Of a stretch of 64,000 nt of DNA, positions 41,048 through 48,712 are shown piece by piece. The number at the start of each line of letters is the position of its first letter. Positions within the stretch are counted from its first letter, which is position 1. The stretch is from a virus. The stretch covers positions 17,033 through 81,032 of IMG/VR virus record IMGVR_UViG_3300009506_000013. One strand, given 5' to 3'. The notes beneath the pieces were generated by a model. That model did no database searches. It saw only the letters and a list, made by a program, of their open reading frames with translations, and was not told the DNA's origin. A program made the position numbers and the translations under genes.

Positions 41048-42052
41048 CTATATAAAGTTGACGTGTTCTAATCGGGGAAGCTCGTTGTCCCACTCTATGG
41101 GAAGATGCCCTGCTATAATATCACTCAGCAGTTCATTCTGGACACTAAAGACGCAACGCGGACATTTCGCCGTATCTATCAAGCTTCCGCTTATCTCCTT
41201 GTCCCAATAGAACTCCTCCACTCTATCCCAACGGCAAAGCGCATAATCAGGATGAAATCTCCTATCGTCTGAAGGACTGTTTAAAACAAGCGAATCACAC
41301 GGGTAGATGTACCCATCAGTATACAAGACTGGGTGAACGCGGCCAAGATGACACTCTCGCGGCTGTACAAGAAACTTTCTTTGATGGAAGAAAGGTGGTC
41401 CCAACTCTGCGGCCTTCCTTCTTAAGAAGTGGTTGGCGGCATCGAACTGATCCGGAGGCAGGTTGCAATCAGGGATAAGCCGGACATAGCGGATGGGATG
41501 ACTCCGGATAGCCTTCTGGATTTTCTCCATAGCCGGAGGCATCCCGCCTCCACCGGGCCACACATAGCTCATCCCCACGGTGATATTCTCTGGAACTCTG
41601 GGAATGATATCGGCAGACGGGAGATAATCCCACGTGTTTGCCGAAACACGGATCCAACAGACAGTTGAGTCAGTAAAGTGCGCGTTGTTTAGTACTGCAC
41701 CATTTGTGATCAGGCCAACATCCAGCTTCATCTCCTTTAAGAACTTCAAAAGGCGTCCCAAACTTGCATACAGCGTTGGCTCGCCGCCACCACTAATAAT
41801 CACAGCCTTCAGCCCCAACGGGATCATCCTATAAACAACATCTTCTATAATCCCGAAATACAAATCAGGAAACAGCCTTCCTTCCCGGCCCCGATCTGCA
41901 ACAGAACAGAACTTACACCGGAGGTTACACCGTTCTGTCGGCATAACGTGGAGGGTGATGGGATGATTCCTGCGGTCTATAAGATCCTTAATCGCATCCA
42001 TGTGGTAGCGTAATTTTTGCCCCGTCGATGTATAGCTATTAAGTCTGTCCAT
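41048..42052 (-). CDS. Radical SAM enzyme with C-terminal cysteine cluster
   Basis: 334 residues from the ATG at 42052 (TAATG). The iron-sulfur motif is C42-x3-C46-x2-C49 (CNLRCKFC), followed by GGGEPTLY, the SAM-binding GGE motif. C-terminal cysteines (RECHLG, YPCDS, CPRCVF) recall the SPASM/twitch domain that binds extra clusters. Radical SAM enzymes modify peptides, sugars or cofactors. Here the partner is unknown; lying between glycosyltransferases, it may act on a sugar or on a virion peptide. Confidence 0.88.
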   Translation of the reverse strand: MDRLNSYTSTGQKLRYHMDAIKDLIDRRNHPITLHVMPTERCNLRCKFCSVADRGREGRLFPDLYFGIIEDVVYRMIPLGLKAVIISGGGEPTLYASLGRLLKFLKEMKLDVGLITNGAVLNNAHFTDSTVCWIRVSANTWDYLPSADIIPRVPENITVGMSYVWPGGGGMPPAMEKIQKAIRSHPIRYVRLIPDCNLPPDQFDAANHFLRRKAAELGPPFFHQRKFLVQPRECHLGRVHPVLYTDGYIYPCDSLVLNSPSDDRRFHPDYALCRWDRVEEFYWDKEISGSLIDTAKCPRCVFSVQNELLSDIIAGHLPIEWDNELPRLEHVNFI

Positions 42053-42789
42053 TAGTAACCCTTTCCAACCCGTTGATCTCCTATGTGCCAAACTGTTGGC
42101 TTATCGCCAAAGGAACCCAAATGTGCGAAGTCCAAACCCTTCTTCAGGAGCTTGTGCGTAAACACGCCTTCGCAATGCTTCTCTAGTGGCCAGCCCAAAT
42201 AAGGAATGTTTCTTGGATAAAGACATGGGTTGGTCGTAAAATAGGATCTGTGCCGGAGCCAATAGATGCGGTCCGAATCAGGCCCAACAAATGCTGGCCG
42301 ATTGTGGATGTAACTTTCCTTTAAAGTAGACCACTGTTGGTATTGATCCAGACGGGATTCAATTAAGCCTCCGGCCTTTTTCTCTGTCTCATTCCACGGC
42401 TGGCGCACGAGTGCTATCTGAGCAAGATCTGGTTCAGTCCTTAACACCCGAACCATATCACGCAACTGGATCTCTCTCAGGAATAGAAAGTCATCCTCAA
42501 GGTGGAACACGAAGTCTGAACCAACCTCCAGCCGCCTCCAAGCATCCCATATACTCCGGCAAAAGCCAAGCCGGATTGGATGAAATATGGCCCCTGTAAA
42601 CCGTCCAGCATCCAAAAAGTTATCGACAATGTACTGATTGTAAGATGGGTTGGCCGAATCATCAATCAGTAGCCGTTGAAGCCACTTCATATCCCCGTCT
42701 AGCTTTATCATCTTATCAAAGCTGTCCAATGTCCTTTGGAGCAATCCTTCCCGGCCATCCGTAAAACAGATCAACGACAGATGTATCAT
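42052..42789 (-). CDS. Glycosyltransferase-like protein
   Basis: 245 residues, ATGA start. LSLICFTDGREGLLQRTLDS opens like a GT-A fold; LLIDDSANPSY and FVFHLEDDFLFLREI hold the donor site with EDD. The C-terminal region has GWPLEKHCEGVFT. Substrate unknown. Confidence 0.78.
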   Translation of the reverse strand: MIHLSLICFTDGREGLLQRTLDSFDKMIKLDGDMKWLQRLLIDDSANPSYNQYIVDNFLDAGRFTGAIFHPIRLGFCRSIWDAWRRLEVGSDFVFHLEDDFLFLREIQLRDMVRVLRTEPDLAQIALVRQPWNETEKKAGGLIESRLDQYQQWSTLKESYIHNRPAFVGPDSDRIYWLRHRSYFTTNPCLYPRNIPYLGWPLEKHCEGVFTHKLLKKGLDFAHLGSFGDKPTVWHIGDQRVGKGY

Positions 42790-43406
42790 ATGAGTCTTTT
42801 CTCCTTTGCTATGGGTGTAAATTCTCCTCTTATTTGGTGGTATAACTCTTGTGCCCGCTTTCCTGATAAATGATTCCGGCTATTCGGCCTCATGTGCGCC
42901 CGGTACACAGCATCCCGAACCAAGCCCAGCACCGCACCATCCACCCAGCATCGCAACCACAATCCCCAATCCTCATAGGCCGGATAATCTGGAAAGCCTC
43001 CAACCCTCAAGAACTGTTCGCGGCGCACCAGCGTCCCGATCACCATGTGATTCTGGTCCAAGAGTGTATTCCCTTTAACCAAGATGCGGCTTGGGGCAGA
43101 ATCAGCATCCCCGCCATACGGGACATAGCGCACCCTTGGATAGCGCAAATCCCCTGTCCCGGCCAGCATCGCCTCCAAATACCCCGGCTCCAGTTCATCA
43201 TCCGCATCCAAGAAGCACAACCATGTCCCGGTTGCCTTGTGGACAGCGCCGTTTCGGGCAACTTGGATGTTTGATCCGTGACTTCGGATTAACTGGTGAA
43301 GGTATCGGCCTTGTTGGTGAGCGGAAGCGATGGCCCGCTCCGCGAGCTTATCCCACCGGACCTTATCCCCGAACGTCGCAATGATTACTGTAGCTGTCTC
43401 GTTCAT
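42786..43406 (-). CDS. Family 2 glycosyltransferase
   Basis: 206 residues, AGGAG-ATGA start. TATVIIATFGDKVRWD, then VARNGAVHKATGTWLCFLDA with DADDELEPGYLEAM (the DxD site) and FPDYPAYEDWGLWLRC (ED.dlw.r acceptor motif) are classic family 2 features. Confidence 0.9.
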   Translation of the reverse strand: MNETATVIIATFGDKVRWDKLAERAIASAHQQGRYLHQLIRSHGSNIQVARNGAVHKATGTWLCFLDADDELEPGYLEAMLAGTGDLRYPRVRYVPYGGDADSAPSRILVKGNTLLDQNHMVIGTLVRREQFLRVGGFPDYPAYEDWGLWLRCWVDGAVLGLVRDAVYRAHMRPNSRNHLSGKRAQELYHQIRGEFTPIAKEKRLI

Positions 43407-43600
43407 TTCTCCTTCACTTCGAACTCAATTAAATTACCACAATCGCACTCATATGTAAACCGCTCGCCAATCTCCGGCAGCAGGGAAGTGCTGACCCGTA
43501 TGGGTAGCGAACAAACCATACAAACCACGCTGGGGTCATCCTTCGTAAGCACCGCATATGGCGGGCCGTCATTGCAGGTGTTCTTTGTAAATATGTTCAT
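43403..43600 (-). CDS. Small zinc-binding protein of the sugar cassette
   Basis: 65 residues, ATGA start. CMVC and CDCG, about 25 residues apart, could bind zinc. Located between two glycosyltransferase genes with overlaps on both sides. Function unknown. Confidence 0.7.
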   Translation of the reverse strand: MNIFTKNTCNDGPPYAVLTKDDPSVVCMVCSLPIRVSTSLLPEIGERFTYECDCGNLIEFEVKEK

Positions 43601-44232
43601 AATTCCCTTATTGTGTGTAATCCGTTATTGGTTCCCCGCTCTCCCAGCTTCTCCAGTCGCAGGTGGCGGGCCGGGATGCCTTGAACATATCCCATCTTCA
43701 GCTTCTCTTCCCGTATCCGTTTCAAGAAGCCTACATCAAGCCGGCACGGCATCTTATTAGACCGCTTCGCATATGTTCCATCCTCTAACAATATCCAATC
43801 TTCACCATCAAACCAAGGATCGCCAATCACCGTCAGCGCTCCATTACTAATCAGCATACAACCGATACCACTATGGAATATCTCCCCCTTTTTTAGCATC
43901 AGGCTGTGCGCTCCCCCTTCCAGCCGGTAGTCAACAAACATTACATCCGCCTTATTCCGGACCATCAAGTCAAGCATTACAGAGAGCACCAGCGGCGGCG
44001 GCACTGTATCCTCCTCCACCAGCCACACATACGCAGGGTACAGTTTCTGTGCTCTCCGGATCGCCTCGTTGTGAGATGCTGGAAGGGTGTGCTGGGAAGT
44101 AGTCACGAAAGTGAACCGGCTATTTTTCTGGTATTTCTCTATGGATAGGAAGTTTGCTTCAACGGCTTGAATGACGTCTGTGAGAACGGCCCCGCGTGTC
44201 GGGATTGCAGCAACTACAAGAAAGTCGGCCAT
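43597..44232 (-). CDS. GT-A type glycosyltransferase
   Basis: 211 residues. YVWLVEEDTVPPPLVLSVM near 70-88 holds the EED donor motif shared with the 31102-31800 product; MFVDYRLEG and SGIGCMLIS follow in the same order. AGGAGAT precedes the ATG. First gene of the cassette after the small 44278-44559 gene; a -10-like promoter lies just upstream. Confidence 0.8.
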   Translation of the reverse strand: MADFLVVAAIPTRGAVLTDVIQAVEANFLSIEKYQKNSRFTFVTTSQHTLPASHNEAIRRAQKLYPAYVWLVEEDTVPPPLVLSVMLDLMVRNKADVMFVDYRLEGGAHSLMLKKGEIFHSGIGCMLISNGALTVIGDPWFDGEDWILLEDGTYAKRSNKMPCRLDVGFLKRIREEKLKMGYVQGIPARHLRLEKLGERGTNNGLHTIREL

Positions 44233-44259
44233 CAGTTATCTCCTTATACAATATGTCCA

Positions 44260-44297
44260 CCTCTTATATTATACCCACTAAGGCTTCTGGGTGTCCC
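44260..44297 (-). promoter_or_regulatory. Candidate promoter for the sugar cassette
   Basis: GGGACA (-35, 4 of 6) and TATAAT (-10, 6 of 6) on the minus strand, 18 bases apart. The block GGGTATAATATAAGAGG matches the one at 61823-61839 at 16 of 17 bases. Confidence 0.5.
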
Positions 44298-44559
44298 AAA
44301 GAACATACACCCCTATTTCAGCATACATATTGCAAAGGGATAGCTCAGCATGCATGAGACTTGCGCTGGGTAGCCTTTTCTCCACCCGGTAGTCATCGAT
44401 GCGGGCTGACTCCGGTATCATAAACTCTCTTTCTGTGGAAAGGAACTTTGTTATTTTTCTGGTAGTCTCTACATCAGGGAAGTCCACCGTGAACTTCCGG
44501 TTAATTTGATCATATTTTACTGTGCCCTTATAATCCTTTGTTTTCACCATTACCTTCAT
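44278..44559 (-). CDS. Hypothetical protein
   Basis: 93 residues from the ATG at 44559, which shares a base with the stop of the minor head gene; GGGGAGG precedes. Beta-rich first half (YKGTVKYDQINRKFTVDFPD) and a helical end. No family recognised. Confidence 0.62.
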   Translation of the reverse strand: MKVMVKTKDYKGTVKYDQINRKFTVDFPDVETTRKITKFLSTEREFMIPESARIDDYRVEKRLPSASLMHAELSLCNMYAEIGVYVLWDTQKP

Positions 44560-46595
44560 TACCACCTCCCCAATATCCTTGTGCCTTCGGCAAACTTTTC
44601 TTCAATAAACTTCGCCAACTCTGGATACCTGTCCTGTACCAAATACCATTCTGTCTCCCTTGCTGCCCATTTTGCCTTCCCCTTCAGCACCAACTCCTCT
44701 ACCCCTGCTTGGCCAAGCATAGACCCTGCTGCGGCCCTCTCCCGATATCCTGCCAATATCTTATCATAAGTTGATGCCTTATTCAGATATTCCGCATACC
44801 GCTGACAGTTCATCGTCCACCACTCAGGCCCATCCGTTCCGCCCTTCCAAGGATATATTCGGCCTTCATAATCGCGGATCCAATTATCCTTCCAATAATT
44901 CCCATCTCCGTTTGTGTAGGTGCCGATCTCCTTTGTATGGATGCTCTTATATACCCCGGCAAGCCGCTTACCATCTTCCGCCTTCACCCAAGGATTATTG
45001 GTCCAACGGAAGCCAGTTCCAGAACCACCTACTTGATACAGATCATGTTTGGCCCCGAATATAACATCATCTACTGCATGCCCTACTTCATGGGCCACGG
45101 TTACATATCCGTCATTCGCAAAGACTTCCACTTTGTTGCTAGTATTCTGGCCCCACCAAGCCCGGTTATAGGAATTGTGCCAATTAATCTTTACACCCTT
45201 CTCACGCAACGTATCCAGCACATCGAGCGGATACATGTCTGTTCCTTTTTTAGAGGCCAACTTCATCGCAGAATACTTGCCCGGCGTAACATCGCTTGGT
45301 ATCACAGTCATCTCTTCTACAATAGACAGTCTTGTCTCCAAATACGTTTCCTCATCCATAAATGGAACTGTCTTGTAAAAGGCCCCTCTCTCTTTCCGGA
45401 TAACCTTGCTGAGCGTTGCCCGCGCCTCTTCGAGTTGGACTGATGCTCGATTCAACAATTTGTATGCGGCTGTCCGCTCTTCCTGATTGGCGGATGCGAA
45501 GTATGCTTGATTCGCGGATGCCTTCTCTATCTCCCATTCCTTCACACTCTTCTCTGCGGATACTCTGGCCTGTTGCTGGCTCTTCCAATTCGCCTGTGCC
45601 TTTTGCTTTGGAGTCATCTTTGGCTGAGGAGCGGGCTTTGGCTTTGGTTTGGGCTTGACTACCTTTGGCTTTATTGGCTTGGCCCCTTTAAGTACAGTAG
45701 GCTGGACCGGACCAACTACTGCTATCTTTTGTACAAGGTTCTCTCCGCACCGGCAATTAGGATGTAGCGTTGGCCCGGTAGTCCCTGCCCCGAAGCCAAC
45801 TTGGTAGACTCCGCCGATGGGCCTTCTGGCCCCCTTCATCGAGTTACACCTATCGCACGTTACATCATCCGGCGTAACAATCCACTCCACCTCCATGTTG
45901 TTCTTATCAATCCGGCCCTCACTCACAGCCTGATCCCAGGCCAACCGCTGACCCTCGCAAGAAGCCTCGATGGTTTCCGTCCGCGCAATCATGGATGCCC
46001 GTTGCTTCAATAGCTTCCACCGATACCGGCCAACCATCTTATCATACTGGGCCCCGGTATAGCCTCTTTGCGCAAGGTTGGTCCGGAACTTCCGCAGGGA
46101 AGCCATCTGCCTCTGGTTCAGCCCTAATTCATCGCGGATGTTTGCCGCACTTTCAATAATGTTGAAGATGCGATCCTTTGGAACTCCCCGCCCGTCCAAG
46201 AATGCTTCCCGAACGGCATCGGTGATTCCTTTGCGGGTTTGATCGGTGATGCTGGTAATGAGCCTTCCGGCCCGCGTATTCACGGCGGTGATTACTTCTG
46301 GAAACATAACATTGAAAGATCCTTCAACCCCGATAAGATCCTTCATGGCAGCAGTTCCGGCAGAGTCCATTATTCCAAGCATAGCTTTTTTGATTTGCGG
46401 GCTGAATTCGGTTTGCATCACCTTATCCCAATCCAGCGCATCCCAAGCAAACTGAGCATTCCCTGACTTTACCGCTTCCCGAATTTTCCGGATGTTTACG
46501 CTTGAGGCCATCTTGCGAACGAACTTGACGAACTCCCATTGGAACTGCGGCTGGGCCCGGTCAGCGATATAATGGAGCTTTTGCCACAATTCCAT
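44559..46595 (-). CDS. Minor head protein (Mu gpF/SPP1 gp7-like) fused to a metallopeptidase-like domain
   Basis: 678 residues. The N-terminal 290 residues carry the minor-head fold: MIARTETIEASCEGQRLAW, then CDRCNSMKG and LHPNCRCG, the cysteine/histidine signature of the family, which helps portal and DNA ejection. A Lys/Pro linker (KPKPKPAPQP) and a coiled coil follow. The C-terminal 250 residues contain VTVAHEVGHAVDD, a HExxH zinc site near residue 508, with a Glu/Asp-rich downstream region. SPP1-like proteins often end in other toxin-like domains; a peptidase is less common. Confidence 0.85.
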   Translation of the reverse strand: MELWQKLHYIADRAQPQFQWEFVKFVRKMASSVNIRKIREAVKSGNAQFAWDALDWDKVMQTEFSPQIKKAMLGIMDSAGTAAMKDLIGVEGSFNVMFPEVITAVNTRAGRLITSITDQTRKGITDAVREAFLDGRGVPKDRIFNIIESAANIRDELGLNQRQMASLRKFRTNLAQRGYTGAQYDKMVGRYRWKLLKQRASMIARTETIEASCEGQRLAWDQAVSEGRIDKNNMEVEWIVTPDDVTCDRCNSMKGARRPIGGVYQVGFGAGTTGPTLHPNCRCGENLVQKIAVVGPVQPTVLKGAKPIKPKVVKPKPKPKPAPQPKMTPKQKAQANWKSQQQARVSAEKSVKEWEIEKASANQAYFASANQEERTAAYKLLNRASVQLEEARATLSKVIRKERGAFYKTVPFMDEETYLETRLSIVEEMTVIPSDVTPGKYSAMKLASKKGTDMYPLDVLDTLREKGVKINWHNSYNRAWWGQNTSNKVEVFANDGYVTVAHEVGHAVDDVIFGAKHDLYQVGGSGTGFRWTNNPWVKAEDGKRLAGVYKSIHTKEIGTYTNGDGNYWKDNWIRDYEGRIYPWKGGTDGPEWWTMNCQRYAEYLNKASTYDKILAGYRERAAAGSMLGQAGVEELVLKGKAKWAARETEWYLVQDRYPELAKFIEEKFAEGTRILGRW

Positions 46596-46703
46596 AGGTT
46601 TTACCTGCTATATTTTAGGCTGATATCTGTTGTAGGATGGCTGTAGGTGGGTCCGAACGATAATATCACAATAATCCGGCGAATCCTCCTGAAATCGGCC
46701 ATT

Positions 46704-48281
46704 CTACGCAGTTCTTTGCCGAGGCGGAAAGTCTTCATCCCCCTCATCCTCTTCACCTGTTCCATCGCCAACGGGTGGCGGATTTGTCGGTAAGTCAGGG
46801 AACAGCCTTTTGTTGATCTCCTCCTGCTTCTCTCTTTCTTCTTGGATGTCCTTTTGCTCCTGCTCTTCGTCAACCCCATCCCGCGTGATCTCGCCTTTCT
46901 TGAGGTTGTGATAGAGTGTTTTGTAGCTAATGCCATCGGACTGCCACAGCCCTACCAACGCAGTCAAGTCTTGCGCGTTGAGAATGGTTTCGTCATAGTC
47001 CAAATTCAAGGCCACCACGGCCTCAATTGTCCCCGAAGCCATCCACGCCGCCGCTATATTGAGTGCCCGGCTAATGCCTTGGGATATGGTGCGGACAACG
47101 GATTGGAGTGTGGACACGTCCGATAGCATTCGCAATCGCAGAGCTTCTGGCTGTTCTGCGGTTCGCTTCTGGCTCTCTAAAAGTCTCATCCCCAAGACAG
47201 CCAGTTTGTCTTCCTTCTCTTTCAACGCATTTTCGAGCGGCTGTAATCCCTGGCCGCTAAATTCCAACATGCCGGCGCGGGCGGATGGATCGGAAGACTG
47301 CCAAATCTGATCGCCGCCAATCTTCCACACCGTACCATCATCGGTTGGAAAGCCCGCGAGCCACGGCTGAGGTATACCGCACCAATGTCGCCCGTTCTCT
47401 AAATCCGCACTGCTACGGTAGTGACTGAGAACTACGTCTGCCATGTCCTCGACAGGACTGACCTGAATTGACCAACTGACCTCTTCGGCCCCGATAACAA
47501 TAAATGGGATCTCCTCTAAATAGCGGCCATTCCGCACTGGCCAAACCTCATGGTATATGTACCATGCTGTGACCTTCTTGGTTGTTCCTTCTACAACCCA
47601 CTCCCGCTCGCGGAATACCCGCATGCGATAACGTGGCGTCCCGAACACATTGCCCTCTTCATCCTCCCACAGCAGCTGGAGCACCCGGTATTGACGGCCC
47701 GTTTGGACTTTGAATGTATCCGTGGGGTCATCCTCTTCATATGTTTCCGACAGCACCACCAAAGTAGTCATCATGGTACCACCGATCCGCTCCCGGCGCC
47801 AATTGACCACCTGTTCCGCTTCATACTCTACCAAATACGGGCGCATCTCCTTTGCGCCCTCCTCCGGCATATCAACAAGTATACCTGCACGGCCCAAACC
47901 CATTACCTCGTGGAATATGGACTTCGCAAAGCCAGACAGCGGTACACCCGTCAGCGTTACATCCTCCTCCAAATCAGACAAACTATCCGGAAGGTTCTCC
48001 ACCTCCACTTCTTTCATAAACACCATGCCGGCCATCCCGCGTATGGTTCTTTTTACGGCAGGGTAGAACACGGCGCGGGCTTTGTAGGCGTTGTAGGCAT
48101 CCGTGTTCTGCCCGCTGAGCTGGGGGAGATAGGTGGTGCCTTTGGATTTGATTTGATCAGTTCCTAGCAGCACATCCCGGCACTTTATCCACATCGGCAA
48201 ATTTGCATCATACTCTGGGTGCGTAGTGGTTATTGACCCGAAACGGTCTGCTAAATCTTTATTGGTCCCTCCAGGTTCCAT
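46704..48281 (-). CDS. Portal protein (DUF4055 family)
   Basis: 525 residues. YNAYKARAVFYPAVKRTIRG and GMVFMKEVEVENLP in the first 100 residues, GRAGILVDMPEEG, and SGQGLQPLENALKEKEDKL are typical of the DUF4055 portal family. The portal is the dodecameric gate for DNA entry. The C-terminus is acidic and low in complexity (EEDEGDEDFPPRQ). A strong terminator precedes the gene, so it probably has its own promoter or relies on read-through. Confidence 0.9.
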   Translation of the reverse strand: MEPGGTNKDLADRFGSITTTHPEYDANLPMWIKCRDVLLGTDQIKSKGTTYLPQLSGQNTDAYNAYKARAVFYPAVKRTIRGMAGMVFMKEVEVENLPDSLSDLEEDVTLTGVPLSGFAKSIFHEVMGLGRAGILVDMPEEGAKEMRPYLVEYEAEQVVNWRRERIGGTMMTTLVVLSETYEEDDPTDTFKVQTGRQYRVLQLLWEDEEGNVFGTPRYRMRVFREREWVVEGTTKKVTAWYIYHEVWPVRNGRYLEEIPFIVIGAEEVSWSIQVSPVEDMADVVLSHYRSSADLENGRHWCGIPQPWLAGFPTDDGTVWKIGGDQIWQSSDPSARAGMLEFSGQGLQPLENALKEKEDKLAVLGMRLLESQKRTAEQPEALRLRMLSDVSTLQSVVRTISQGISRALNIAAAWMASGTIEAVVALNLDYDETILNAQDLTALVGLWQSDGISYKTLYHNLKKGEITRDGVDEEQEQKDIQEEREKQEEINKRLFPDLPTNPPPVGDGTGEEDEGDEDFPPRQRTA

Positions 48282-48297
48282 TTCCCTCTCCTCTTAC

Positions 48298-48339
48298 AAA
48301 AAACCCGGCCCCTATACTATGGGAGGTACAAGGGCCGGG
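48298..48339 (-). terminator. Rho-independent terminator between adhesin block and portal
   Basis: CCCGGCCC and GGGCCGGG (48304-48311 and 48332-48339) pair exactly around 20 bases; on the minus strand TTTTTT follows the stem. It ends the transcript of the adhesin genes. Confidence 0.82.
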
Positions 48340-48424
48340 CAGGCACACAGGACAACAGGTGATTTCGGTTCAACTCCTCAATCACTTCCAAGTATAGGAC
48401 AAGCCATCAAAAATAAAAACATCT

Positions 48425-48712
48425 TTATCGTTTCTTCACACGGATCAGAATGGTTCGTGAATCCTTCTCTCCATCTGACATCGTGATATCATTTCTAACT
48501 TCATATTCAGTGTATTCACTACCATCCGTTGGAACCGTTCCCCCGCTCACCTTTACCAGGGCCACGGTGGTTGTACTCGTTTCATCATCCTTTGTTAAGC
48601 CTGTTGGAACGGTCCACGTTGATACTGAGATGGTTACTCCCTCTGGCAGGAACTCTGACCAGTCGAATCCATACCATAGTTCAGCCAGTGGTGCTTTATA
48701 TCGCACATCCAT
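48425..48712 (-). CDS. Small virion-associated protein
   Basis: 95 residues, TAATG start after the repeat fibre gene. Ig-like beta pattern (GVTISVSTWTVPTGLT, STTTVALVKVSGG, YEVRNDI). Similar small proteins follow fibre genes in other phages and may cap or decorate fibres. Confidence 0.65.
   Translation of the reverse strand: MDVRYKAPLAELWYGFDWSEFLPEGVTISVSTWTVPTGLTKDDETSTTTVALVKVSGGTVPTDGSEYTEYEVRNDITMSDGEKDSRTILIRVKKR

Noticed and set aside
46601-46936. Reading frame of 111 residues at the portal gene end
   Set aside because: Arg/Lys/Ser-rich shadow of the acidic portal C-terminus in another frame, with no ribosome site.
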